The notes below the pieces were generated by a model. It was not told where the DNA came from. It was given only the letters and a program-made list of their open reading frames with translations, and did no database searches. A stretch of 64,000 nt of DNA from JABDJZ01 sp047619685 (GTDB taxonomy: Bacteria > Bacteroidota > Rhodothermia > Rhodothermales > UBA10348): NCBI GenBank assembly GCA_047619685.1, contig JBLHLC010000002.1, positions 62,001 to 126,000 of the forward strand, given 5' to 3'. Position 1 is the stretch's first letter. Each line of letters begins with the position of its first letter. The translations under genes and the position numbers were made by a program. Shown here in pieces: positions 17,139 to 25,140 of the stretch.

Positions 17139-19120
17139 GGGGTCGGTCTGCCCATTCTTGCGCCGGCCGTATCTGGATTGAGGTACGTGGTGTCTCCAAA
17201 AAAGTCAGCATAACGCGCCATCAATCTGACTGCCTCCACGCGGCGAAGCCCGCCGTTCTGAACCTGCTTGAGCATCATCTTCTCCATTCGCTTACGGAGG
17301 TCTTCGGGGAAATACTGCACAAGAGCCAGGATCTCCTGCACCCGGGCGCCCGGGATGGACTTCTCAATGTAAAAGCCGCCCGGCTCATCGGCGTCTGCAT
17401 ACACATGCACTTCGGCGACCCGTCCAAACAGGTTGTGCATGTCCCCCATGATGTCCTGGTAGGCGCCCATCAGGAAAAAGCCCAATCTATAGGGCTCGTT
17501 CTGCCGCAACGCGTGGACGTCCAGGAAACGTTTGTCATCGTTGGCTGACACGTACCGGCTGACCTTGCCATCGGAATCGCAGGTGAGATCGACCAGCACC
17601 GCGCGCCTTTCAGGCTCCTCGGTCAGTCGCGTCAGCGGCATGATCGGAAACCGCTGGCCGAAGGCCCAGTGGTCCAAAATCGACTGGAATACCGAAAAAT
17701 CGCACAGGTATTGGTCCACCAGATGTTGATCGAGCGCCTCCAGTTCGGCAGGCAGCCACTCCGCACTTGACTCTCTGACCAACCGGTTGATCTCGTGGCA
17801 GACGGACCAGTACAATTCCTCCGCCAGCCCCTTCTGTTCGAGTGGCAGATATCCGAAGCCGAACAGGGATTCCGCTTCCGAGCGCTTGGCCGCGGCGTCA
17901 TGGTAGGCTTCGAGGAGCTCACCCGGCCGGAGAGGCTGGTCGGTCCGCAGCCACATCAAGGTCTGGTGGAGGGCCAAAACCACCGGGTGGTCGGTGTCGG
18001 CAGGCGAGAACCCCGGGGCGACTGTGTCCTTGCTGTAGGTAGACAGGACGTCGACAACCAGAACCGAGTGATGTGCGGTGATGGCTCGGCCGCTTTCACT
18101 CAGAATAATTGGTGGTTCTGCGCCCTCGCGCGTGCAGACCTCCTGGACAAGGGAAATGACCGCGTTGGCGTACTCTTGAAGCGTGTAGTTTATGCCCTCG
18201 TCGGGATTGGCAGCGTCGGCTTCGTAGTTCACACCCAGGCCGCCGCCCACGTCCAGGAACTTGATCCCAACGCCGCGAGCCCTCAGGAGACAATAAATGC
18301 GGGTGATCTCGGTGATTCCCGAGCGCAGGGTCTGAATCTGCGCAATCTGACTTCCCAGGTGAAAATGGAGGAGGACAAGGCAGTCCGTGAGTCCATCTTT
18401 GTCCAGTCGCGCCAGAATCCGCAGCAGCTCTGGAATGGACACGCCGAATTTTGAGAGATCGCCGCCTGAGTCCGCCCACTTACCCGATCCGGACGTGCTT
18501 AGACGGATTCTCACACCAAACTCGGGTCGCAGGCCACGGGCTGCGGCTGCAGCCAGCAGCCGTTCGAATTCGTCCCACTTCTCAATCACCGGGATGACGG
18601 TCTTCTGAAGCTGCTGACCCGTCAGGATGAGGTCGAACATGGCCGCATCCTTGTAGCCATTACAGATCAGGAAAGTATCCGCGTCCAGATAGGGCATTGC
18701 GGCGACCAACTCGGCCTTGGACCCGCATTCCAGGCCCATTCCGTGCGGCAGGCCAGCCTCCAGAATCTCGTCGACGACTTCGTGGAGCTGATTGACCTTG
18801 ATCGGGTAGACGCCACGATAGGCAGGCGCGTATTCGTAGTCCTCGCGCGCGGTGTTGAAGGCTCTATTGAGCTGCTCGACCCGACTCTTGATGATGTCCT
18901 GAAAGCGAATTACGACGGGCGTGTGCAGACCATCCGCCTTGAGCTGCGCGACGACATCATCAATGACGATCTGGCGCTTTCCGTCCCTGTCCACGTCCGC
19001 CACAACCCGGCCGGCGGAGTCGATTGAAAAATAGCCGTCACTCCATCCGCTCAGATGATACAGATCGGCTGCATCTTCTACGGTCCAGGAGGCGCCCTCC
19101 CGGAGCGTTCGTTTGAGCAT
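17135..19120 (-). CDS. speA: Biosynthetic arginine decarboxylase
   Basis: About 661 residues, close to the usual SpeA length (630-660). The start ATG at 19120 shares bases with the stop of the upstream gene (TGATG); the frame extends to 19168 but that part lies inside the neighbouring gene. It belongs to the alanine-racemase-fold PLP enzymes: PLP lysine in GVYPIKVNQ, HFHLGSQI, the glycine loop LDVGGGLGVNYE, and SESGRAITAHHSVLV. It converts arginine to agmatine, the first step of the agmatine route to putrescine. Inserted domains between barrel and C-terminal sheet are present as in other SpeA proteins. Confidence 0.95.
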   Translation of the reverse strand: MLKRTLREGASWTVEDAADLYHLSGWSDGYFSIDSAGRVVADVDRDGKRQIVIDDVVAQLKADGLHTPVVIRFQDIIKSRVEQLNRAFNTAREDYEYAPAYRGVYPIKVNQLHEVVDEILEAGLPHGMGLECGSKAELVAAMPYLDADTFLICNGYKDAAMFDLILTGQQLQKTVIPVIEKWDEFERLLAAAAARGLRPEFGVRIRLSTSGSGKWADSGGDLSKFGVSIPELLRILARLDKDGLTDCLVLLHFHLGSQIAQIQTLRSGITEITRIYCLLRARGVGIKFLDVGGGLGVNYEADAANPDEGINYTLQEYANAVISLVQEVCTREGAEPPIILSESGRAITAHHSVLVVDVLSTYSKDTVAPGFSPADTDHPVVLALHQTLMWLRTDQPLRPGELLEAYHDAAAKRSEAESLFGFGYLPLEQKGLAEELYWSVCHEINRLVRESSAEWLPAELEALDQHLVDQYLCDFSVFQSILDHWAFGQRFPIMPLTRLTEEPERRAVLVDLTCDSDGKVSRYVSANDDKRFLDVHALRQNEPYRLGFFLMGAYQDIMGDMHNLFGRVAEVHVYADADEPGGFYIEKSIPGARVQEILALVQYFPEDLRKRMEKMMLKQVQNGGLRRVEAVRLMARYADFFGDTTYLNPDTAGARMGRPTP

Positions 19121-20139
19121 CAGGTTCCTATGTTTTGGCTGGAGTTGATCCGTCCGCCGGCACTCCACTCGAGGGAGTCGTCGGCCTCAAGCACGTACGC
19201 AAACACGAGCGGTGCCACAATTGTGGCGTCCGATTCAATGATGTAAGAGGGTGTGTCTTTCCCCAGTTTGCCCCACGTAATCTTTTCGTTCGGCACAGCG
19301 CCCGAGTAGGATCCGTAGGAAGTCGTGGAGTCACTGATCTGGCAGAAGTAGGCCCAAAGTGGGGTGTCGATGTGGAGATCCTGCTGGAGCATCGGGACCA
19401 CACAAATAGGGAAATCTCCGGCAATGCCCCCGCCGATCTGGAAGAAGCCCACGGGCCGCTCCTCCTGGCGGTACCACTTGGCCAGTTCCATCATGTATTC
19501 AATCCCCGAACGCATGGTGCGTGGGTCCTTTATGTCCCCCTTGATGCAGTGCGACGCGAAGATGTTACCCAGTGTGGAGTCTTCCCAGCCAGGCACGACC
19601 ATGGGGAGGTTTCGCTCCGCCGCCGCGACGAGCCAGCTGTCTGCCGGGTCAATCTGATAATGCTCCTCAAGCTCTCCACCCCTGATCAGATCGAACAGGA
19701 ACTCATGTGGAAAGAGGCGCCGCCCTGATCGGTCTGCTTCCTGCCAGTGCGCAAGCGCCACATCTTCAATCCGGCGAATGGCCTCTTCCTCCGGAATGCA
19801 TGTGTCGGTTACCCTGTTCAAGTGTCGTTTCAGCAGGAGCTCTTCATCATCCCTGGTGAGGTCCCGGTAGTTGGGGAGGCGCACGTAGTGGTCATGGGCG
19901 ACGAGGTTGAACAGGTCTTCCTCGAGATTTGCGCCCGTACAACTGATGGCGTCTACCTTCCCGGCCCGGATCATGTCGGCCAGGCTAAGGCCGAGTTCCG
20001 CAGTACTCATGGCACCGGCCAGCGTCATGAACATGGCGCCGCCCGCCTCGATGTGCGCCACATATCCTCTAGACGCGTCCAGCGTGGCCGCGGCGTTGAA
20101 ATGACGGTAATGCCGCTCCATGAATCGGGATATACTCAT
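19120..20139 (-). CDS. Deoxyhypusine synthase-like protein (possible homospermidine synthase)
   Basis: 339 residues of the deoxyhypusine synthase family: AMSTAELGLSLADMIRAGKVDAISCTGANLEEDLF near the N-terminus, the NAD-binding glycine loop FFQIGGGIAGDFPI, and WGKLGKDTPSYIIESDATIVAPLVFA carrying the conserved active-site lysine region. Bacteria lack eIF5A, and bacterial members are thought to make homospermidine-type polyamines by transferring an aminobutyl group to putrescine. Its place as first gene of a coupled operon with speA, aguB and aguA supports a polyamine substrate. The exact product cannot be decided from sequence. Confidence 0.85.
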   Translation of the reverse strand: MSISRFMERHYRHFNAAATLDASRGYVAHIEAGGAMFMTLAGAMSTAELGLSLADMIRAGKVDAISCTGANLEEDLFNLVAHDHYVRLPNYRDLTRDDEELLLKRHLNRVTDTCIPEEEAIRRIEDVALAHWQEADRSGRRLFPHEFLFDLIRGGELEEHYQIDPADSWLVAAAERNLPMVVPGWEDSTLGNIFASHCIKGDIKDPRTMRSGIEYMMELAKWYRQEERPVGFFQIGGGIAGDFPICVVPMLQQDLHIDTPLWAYFCQISDSTTSYGSYSGAVPNEKITWGKLGKDTPSYIIESDATIVAPLVFAYVLEADDSLEWSAGGRINSSQNIGT

Positions 20140-20199
20140 CCCATCACCACAAACAGCGGCGTGGCCGGCAAGGAACGCCGGATAAGTTTAAGATCCTGT

Positions 20200-20463
20200 C
20201 TACTCCTCGTCATCGGCAGCCTCTACCTCGTCATCGTCATCGTCCTTCCAATCGTCGTCGTCGTCGTCATCGTCGTCGTCGTCGTCCGACTCCTTGTCCC
20301 ACTCGTCCTCTTCCTCTTCCTCCTCCTCGTCCGTAGGTCGATCCCAGTTATCCGGATTTTCCATCCAGTCATCATCGTCATCATCCAGAGAACCCAAGAG
20401 AAAGGGAGCGAGGCCCTCATTCAAAACAAAACTCAGGGTAAGGGTATGGGTATGGGAATACAT
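20200..20463 (-). CDS. Extremely acidic small protein or leader ORF upstream of the polyamine operon
   Basis: 87 residues from ATG 20463. A mildly hydrophobic N-terminus (residues 1-25) leads into runs of aspartate and glutamate: six Asp at 27-32, seven Glu around 47-53, twelve Asp and then five Asp, closed by DDEE. There are only a few basic residues, so the calculated charge is extremely negative. It ends 60 bases before the deoxyhypusine-synthase-like gene on the same strand and could be the first gene of that transcript. No family is recognised. Either a polyanionic protein or a translated leader. The D-rich stretch is a GAC/GAT microsatellite, so a spurious ORF is also possible. Confidence 0.45.
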   Translation of the reverse strand: MYSHTHTLTLSFVLNEGLAPFLLGSLDDDDDDWMENPDNWDRPTDEEEEEEEDEWDKESDDDDDDDDDDDDWKDDDDDEVEAADDEE

Positions 20464-20582
20464 CTCTCCGGAATGCGATTAAGGAGCAGCAGGGGCGGGC
20501 GGTCCTGAAGGGGTGATGAGGCCCGTGTTTGTGGACCGTCGAGGAAGGTACGTACGAGGAGCTGATTTCCCCGCCCCGACGA

Positions 20583-21359
20583 TCAAACAAAGAACAGGAG
20601 GGCAGACGTGGCGACAATGACGATGAGAAGCCGATGGATCCAGATATCGGCGTTGGGGACCCGGACTACAAACTTGACGGCAATCCACGCTCCTGCGGAC
20701 TGGAATACGGCCATGGCGAGCCCATACAGAAGGTGGACTTGTCCCTGCATGAAAAATATGGCCAGCGTGGGCAGGCCGTAGGCGGCTACCACCAGGAGTT
20801 TGATGCCGTTTGCCGAAGAAAGCGTGTAACGGCCAATCAAGACCAAACCGGCCAGCAAGAAAATGCCCACTCCCGCCTGAATGAACCCTCCATAGACGCC
20901 AATCCCGAAGAAGGCGACCACGGCAACCCACCTTCGCAGGCCCGCCATCTCTTGCGAGACTTCGATGAGCCATCGCTTGGGGTTGACGAGCAGCACGATC
21001 AGCATGAACACCATCAGCCCACCCAGGGCGTAGTTCATGGCCGCCTCATCAAGGCTGACGGCGATGCGCGATCCAAGCGCTGCGCCCAGGATCGCAGGCA
21101 AGACCACCCAGGCGCTGCCGCGGAAATCGACGACGCCGCTCCTTGTCAAGCCAAAGAGGCCCACGGCGCTTTGGACCATGACTCCGATCCTGTTCGTGCC
21201 GTTTGCGACAGGGGCGGGAAGCCCGCACAGAAAAACAAAAACAGGGAGCGTGATGAGCGATCCGCTGCCGGCGAGCGTATTGATAATCCCCGTACCCACC
21301 CCGGCGACGGCGAAAAGGATCAGATCCAGGCCCGAAAGCTCAAATTCCATGGAGAGCAC
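20583..21359 (-). CDS. TauE/SafE-family sulfite/anion exporter
   Basis: 258 residues with about eight membrane segments arranged in two halves, as in the TauE/SafE (DUF81) family: the N-terminal half carries GVGTGIINTLAGSGSLITLPV and NGTNRIGV, and the second half GVYGGFIQAGVGIFLL. These paired glycine motifs are the family signature. Members export sulfite, sulfoacetate or similar anions across the inner membrane; the substrate here is not predictable. Start taken at 21359; ATG 21350 is equally possible. It stands alone between the two acidic ORFs. Confidence 0.85.
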   Translation of the reverse strand: MLSMEFELSGLDLILFAVAGVGTGIINTLAGSGSLITLPVFVFLCGLPAPVANGTNRIGVMVQSAVGLFGLTRSGVVDFRGSAWVVLPAILGAALGSRIAVSLDEAAMNYALGGLMVFMLIVLLVNPKRWLIEVSQEMAGLRRWVAVVAFFGIGVYGGFIQAGVGIFLLAGLVLIGRYTLSSANGIKLLVVAAYGLPTLAIFFMQGQVHLLYGLAMAVFQSAGAWIAVKFVVRVPNADIWIHRLLIVIVATSALLFFV

Positions 21360-21569
21360 TCGCTGGCCGCCTCGGCGGCAAGGAAAAAACGCAGTCGGTT
21401 GTACGAATTTGCGGCGGCCGCACTATTATTGCTCACAACGTGCCTAGAGTGCCGTAGCCGCGTGCTGGGTTTGAGTCAGCTACTCGGCGCCTTAAAATCA
21501 TCCATCTGAACATACCGCAAATCCGGCAGTCGGGTGCATGCTTAGGCAGCGTGTGCCCCTGCCTCCGAC

Positions 21570-21872
21570 ATGACCATGTTGCGACTGGGACTACTTCCGC
21601 GTTTTGCGCCGGACTGGCTCGACTTTGAAGCCTCCACAAGCGATTCCGAAGACTGGGACGACGATGACGACCATCTCGACCAGTGGGACGATGATGACGA
21701 CGACGACGACGACGACGCCGCCGCCGCCGCCGATGACGTCGCTGCCGATTCAGAGGAAGATCTGAACGACGACGAGGAAGAGGACGAGCCACCCTTGCCG
21801 TCACGATTCCGCACTGCGATCAAAGACCGAGGTGAATCGATCAGGCGCCGGCCCGACCGCGGAGTAGAATAG
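21570..21872 (+). CDS. Second aspartate-rich acidic small ORF
   Basis: 100 residues from ATG 21570 (ATG 21576 also possible). A hydrophobic/basic N-terminus (MTMLRLGLLPRFAPDWLDFE) is followed by aspartate runs including ten consecutive Asp, a five-Ala run and acidic clusters, then a basic tail (residues 78-100). The DNA is a GAC repeat followed by a GCC repeat (about 21697-21735). The reverse strand reads as a serine-rich frame. It shares layout with the acidic ORF at 20200-20463 (short hydrophobic head, acid body) but not alignable sequence. No Shine-Dalgarno and no recognised family, so its coding status is uncertain. Confidence 0.35.
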   Translation: MTMLRLGLLPRFAPDWLDFEASTSDSEDWDDDDDHLDQWDDDDDDDDDDAAAAADDVAADSEEDLNDDEEEDEPPLPSRFRTAIKDRGESIRRRPDRGVE

Positions 21873-21974
21873 CCTCTAATGGGCGTCTGCAGTAGCAGCC
21901 ACGAGCCCATAAGGCCCGAGACTCGCTCACGACATCCAGATGCCAATGTCCGCGAGGGACCCGGATAGGTACGG

Positions 21975-22196
21975 CTAGTTCTTGTAGCGGTACACGATGC
22001 GACCCTTGGTCATATCGTACGGAGACATCTCGACATCCACGCGGTCGCCCGGGAGGATGCGGATAAAGTACTTCCTCATCTTGCCCGACAGGAGGCCAAG
22101 GATGCTATGTCCGTTACTCAGTTCTACGCGAAACTGGGCGTTGGGGAGGGCCTCGGTGACCACTCCTTCTTGTTTGATTGGTTCTTGCTTGGCCAT
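21975..22196 (-). CDS. infA: Translation initiation factor IF-1
   Basis: 73 residues, exact family length, a single S1/OB fold: MAKQEPIKQEGVVTEALPNAQFRVEL, LSGKMRKYFIRILPGDRVDVEMSPYD and RIVYRYKN. IF-1 binds the ribosomal A site with IF-2 and IF-3 during initiation. It is divergent from the feo genes, not in the ribosomal-protein operon, as is common for infA outside its usual context. A start-codon context without clear Shine-Dalgarno sequence is present. Confidence 0.95.
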   Translation of the reverse strand: MAKQEPIKQEGVVTEALPNAQFRVELSNGHSILGLLSGKMRKYFIRILPGDRVDVEMSPYDMTKGRIVYRYKN

Positions 22197-22327
22197 TCAG
22201 CGAGCCTATGGGTTCTTCAATGCGACTGCATTCCAGTCGGGATTAGCAAATTGATACGCGCGGTTGACTCCTTTTGGTCCTGAATAAGTACCCCCAGCAA
22301 TGAGTGAACTCCTTGTGACGACCGTGG

Positions 22328-22350
22328 TTATTTAGACTGATTCTAAATAA
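22328..22350. promoter_or_regulatory. Perfect palindromic operator upstream of feo genes
   Basis: TTATTTAGA (22328-22336), 5-base centre CTGAT, and TCTAAATAA (22342-22350): perfect 9-base arms. It ends 40 bases before the first feoA start in the infA/feo divergent region. The AT-rich two-fold symmetry and placement fit a ferrous-iron-sensing repressor of the Fur or DtxR family. A degenerate copy with the same half-site spacing lies upstream of the TonB receptor (9409-9429). Confidence 0.55.
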
Positions 22351-22390
22351 CTTCTGCAGACCATCAAACAACTCGCAGTTCCTGGTACCC

Positions 22391-22642
22391 GTGATACCAC
22401 CAAACGCCGCCCCGATTACCTCATTCCCGCCGGGTGAATCGGTAGAGATTCAGTTCCTGGGCGTCGGAGAAGAGATAGCGGGCAGGCTCAGAAATCTGGG
22501 ACTGATAGAGGGTTGCCAGGCGCGCATCATGAGCAGTGGAGACAAGTGCGTACTTGCCGTTGGGCAGGCCAGGATCGCTCTGCGCCGAGAAGTAGCCATG
22601 TCGCTTTTTGCAACAATATGCGTATGCGGGTACACCCCGTGA
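22391..22642 (+). CDS. feoA: FeoA domain protein (first copy)
   Basis: 83 residues from a GTG at 22391. One SH3-like FeoA domain: FPPGESVEIQFLGVGEEIAGRLRNLGLIEGCQARIM and a core strand IALRREVAMSLF. FeoA proteins are small cytosolic regulators of the FeoB ferrous iron transporter. It overlaps the second feoA gene and lies 40 bases downstream of the palindromic operator. Two feoA genes followed by feoB are common in Bacteroidota-like genomes. Confidence 0.8.
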   Translation: MIPPNAAPITSFPPGESVEIQFLGVGEEIAGRLRNLGLIEGCQARIMSSGDKCVLAVGQARIALRREVAMSLFATICVCGYTP

Positions 22643-22866
22643 CTGTCTCTCTGGACCGGCTTAAACCAGGTGAATCAGGCCGTATCGAGGGATATACCGG
22701 TGACCGGCCAGAGCATCGGTTGCTGGAGATGGGCCTTCTTCCGGGCACGATGGTAGAGGTTGTGCGTCTGGCCCCGCTGGGCGACCCGATGGACCTCAAG
22801 GTTCGAGGCTTTCATCTCTCGCTGCGGAAGCACCAGGCGGCCGGGATCCGGGTCGCCAAGTCGTGA
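22618..22866 (+). CDS. feoA: FeoA domain protein (second copy)
   Basis: About 82 residues if translation begins at ATG 22618; ATG 22624 or the GTG at 22639 (GTGA overlap with the previous stop) are also likely. FeoA fold: LDRLKPGESGRIEGYTGDRPEHRLLEMGLLPGTMVEVV and PMDLKVRGFHLSLRKHQAAGIRV, closer to the canonical FeoA consensus than the first copy. Its stop overlaps the FeoB start (GTGA), so all three feo genes are translationally coupled. Confidence 0.85.
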   Translation: MRMRVHPVTVSLDRLKPGESGRIEGYTGDRPEHRLLEMGLLPGTMVEVVRLAPLGDPMDLKVRGFHLSLRKHQAAGIRVAKS

Positions 22867-25106
22867 ATCAGCAGGCGCCCACGATTTCGCCCATCACGCA
22901 GGTGCGAAAAATCGCGCTGGCGGGCAACCCAAATGTCGGTAAGACCGTCCTCTTCAATGCGCTGACGGGCGGCAATCAGAAGGTGGCCAACTATCCCGGC
23001 GTGACCGTAGAGCGAAAGTCAGGTAAACTGACCGGGACAGGAAACGCGGCGACGCCCGCAATAGAGGTCGTGGACTTGCCCGGCTGTTACAGCCTGAATC
23101 CCAGATCCATCGATGAGCGCATCGCCCACGACGCGCTGACGGGCCAGGCAGGAGAGACCCTTCCGGATGCCGTCATTTGTGTGGTCGATGCCACCAACAT
23201 TGAACGGAATCTCTACCTGGTCACCCAGGTGCTGGATCTGGGAGTGCCGGCCATTGTCGCGTTGAACATGATGGATGCGGCGAAAGCGTCAAGCATTGAG
23301 GTAGACGTTCCGGCCCTGTCGGCAGCGCTTGGCGTCCCGGTCATTCCGCTGTCGGCGCGGCAGGGAGAGGGGATAGACCGGGTCAGGAAGGCCGTCCTGG
23401 AGGAGTCCGTAGTGGCTCCGCCCGTTCCCTGGCCGGTGCGGGACGATGTGGCCGGCGAGGTCAAGGACCTCGGTGGCATCCTCCGCAGGGAGTGCCCGAC
23501 GTTGCCTGAAAGGAGGATCCGATTCGAGGTCTTCGCCGCACTCACCAGCGATGTGCTCCTGGAGACATGGCGTCAGCGAGCACCAGGCTTTCATGCTGCT
23601 GTCCTGGCCGGACGGGACCGCATGGTCGCGGGCGAGATACCATTCCACATGGCAGAGACCATGGGCCGGTACGCCTGGGTCAGTCCGTTGGCTCAGCGAA
23701 TCGTGAGCCGGAAGGTGGACGCGCACGCGCGCTCCATGTCGGACAAACTGGACGCTGTCCTGATCCACAAGATCTGGGGTCCTCTGATTTTTGCCGGAGT
23801 TCTGGTACTCATTTTCCAGGCCGTCTTCACCTGGGCCGTTCCGGCCATGGACGCCATCGAGTGGGCCATAAACAGCGTTGGCAGCGGCGTCCGCTCCATC
23901 CTGCCGGACGGGATTTTTGAGGACATCCTGGTCGAAGGCGCGCTCACCGGAGTAGGAAACGTGCTCGTCTTCCTACCGCAGATTCTGATCCTGTTCTTCT
24001 TTCTGGGTATGATGGAAGACACCGGATATATGGCGCGAACCGCGTTCATCATGGACCGCGCCATGCGCCGTTTCGGGCTAAGTGGCGCATCCGTCGTCCC
24101 GATGCTCTCCGCCTACGCGTGCGCGATTCCCGGGATCATGGCGGCCCGAACGTTGCCCAATGAACGCGACCGCGTCATCACGATCATGGTAGTACCGCTG
24201 CAGGGGTGCTCGGCTCGCCTGCCCGTGTACGTGCTTTTTATCGGGGCGTTTATTCCGGCCGGAACGTGGCTGGGCGTGATCGGCTACCAGAGCCTGGCGA
24301 TGACCTCCCTCTACTTCCTGGGCACAATCATGGCCTTTGTGGCCGCCTGGGTGTTGGGGAAGTTCGTGTTCAAGGGCGAGGGTTCATCCTTTGTGATGGA
24401 ACTGCCGCCATACCGGGCGCCTCAGGTAAAGATGGTACTCAGAAGAATGATCGACCGCTCGCGTGTGTTTGTTGTCCGGGCGGGCAAGATCATTTTTGGT
24501 ATGAGCATCCTGCTTTGGGTCCTGGCAGCCTATCCCAAAACAGATCTGCCGGCCGACCTTTCCCAGCGGTTGGCCAGCGTCCAAGAGACCCTGATTCAGG
24601 CTCAGTCAACTGGCGATGGGGCAGCGGTGGAGCAGGCGAGCGTAGCCGTAGGGGACGCGGAGAATGCCGTCTCCGCCTTTCGAACCCGGCGTAGCTTTAT
24701 CGGCCGGTTCGGCCTGCTCCTGGAGCCGGTCATGCAGCCGCTTGGCTTCGACTGGAAGATGTCCGCCGGCATCGTGGCCTCGTTTGCAGCCCGGGAGGTA
24801 ATTGTCAGCGCGTTGGCGACTATCTACAGCGCGGGTGCAGATGCCAATGAGGAGAGTCTTGCCCTCCGGGACGCCATAAAGGCGGACCGGTACCCGGACG
24901 GTCGACCCGTGTTTACGCCGCTGGTGGCGGTCAGCCTGATGGTGTTTTTTGTATTTGCGCTGCAGTGTATGAGCACGCTCGCCATCGCCCGCCGGGAGCT
25001 CAATTCCTGGTTTTGGCCCGCCGTGATGTGGGCCTATATGTTCGGCCTGGCGTACGCTTTTTCGTTCGTCGTCTACCAGGGCGGCCTGCTGCTGGGGCTA
25101 GGGTAG
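22863..25106 (+). CDS. feoB: Ferrous iron transporter FeoB
   Basis: 747 residues from a GTG overlapping the feoA stop. N-terminal G domain with G1 GNPNVGKT (21-28), DLPGCYSL (G3), NMMD (G4) and a helical GDI-like region, then about ten membrane segments with the Gate motifs TGYMARTAFIMDRAMRRFGLSG and SAYACAIPGIMAARTLPN containing conserved cysteines and prolines (residues around 390-440), and a second core near CSARLPVYVLFIGAF. It moves Fe(II) into the cytoplasm. FeoC is not seen. The operon is probably iron-repressed through the upstream palindrome. Confidence 0.95.
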   Translation: MNQQAPTISPITQVRKIALAGNPNVGKTVLFNALTGGNQKVANYPGVTVERKSGKLTGTGNAATPAIEVVDLPGCYSLNPRSIDERIAHDALTGQAGETLPDAVICVVDATNIERNLYLVTQVLDLGVPAIVALNMMDAAKASSIEVDVPALSAALGVPVIPLSARQGEGIDRVRKAVLEESVVAPPVPWPVRDDVAGEVKDLGGILRRECPTLPERRIRFEVFAALTSDVLLETWRQRAPGFHAAVLAGRDRMVAGEIPFHMAETMGRYAWVSPLAQRIVSRKVDAHARSMSDKLDAVLIHKIWGPLIFAGVLVLIFQAVFTWAVPAMDAIEWAINSVGSGVRSILPDGIFEDILVEGALTGVGNVLVFLPQILILFFFLGMMEDTGYMARTAFIMDRAMRRFGLSGASVVPMLSAYACAIPGIMAARTLPNERDRVITIMVVPLQGCSARLPVYVLFIGAFIPAGTWLGVIGYQSLAMTSLYFLGTIMAFVAAWVLGKFVFKGEGSSFVMELPPYRAPQVKMVLRRMIDRSRVFVVRAGKIIFGMSILLWVLAAYPKTDLPADLSQRLASVQETLIQAQSTGDGAAVEQASVAVGDAENAVSAFRTRRSFIGRFGLLLEPVMQPLGFDWKMSAGIVASFAAREVIVSALATIYSAGADANEESLALRDAIKADRYPDGRPVFTPLVAVSLMVFFVFALQCMSTLAIARRELNSWFWPAVMWAYMFGLAYAFSFVVYQGGLLLGLG

Positions 25107-25140
25107 AGCCGCAACCGCGCAGTGGAAAAGCGTGGTCAGG

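Noticed and set aside
20294..20482. Serine-rich frame opposite the acidic ORF
   Set aside because: It is the reverse complement of the GAC/GAT repeat (serine codons) and has no start context or homology; likewise the frame at 21542-21946.
21690..21740. GAC/GCC repeat as a CRISPR or satellite element
   Set aside because: It is a simple trinucleotide repeat in a single open frame without spacers.
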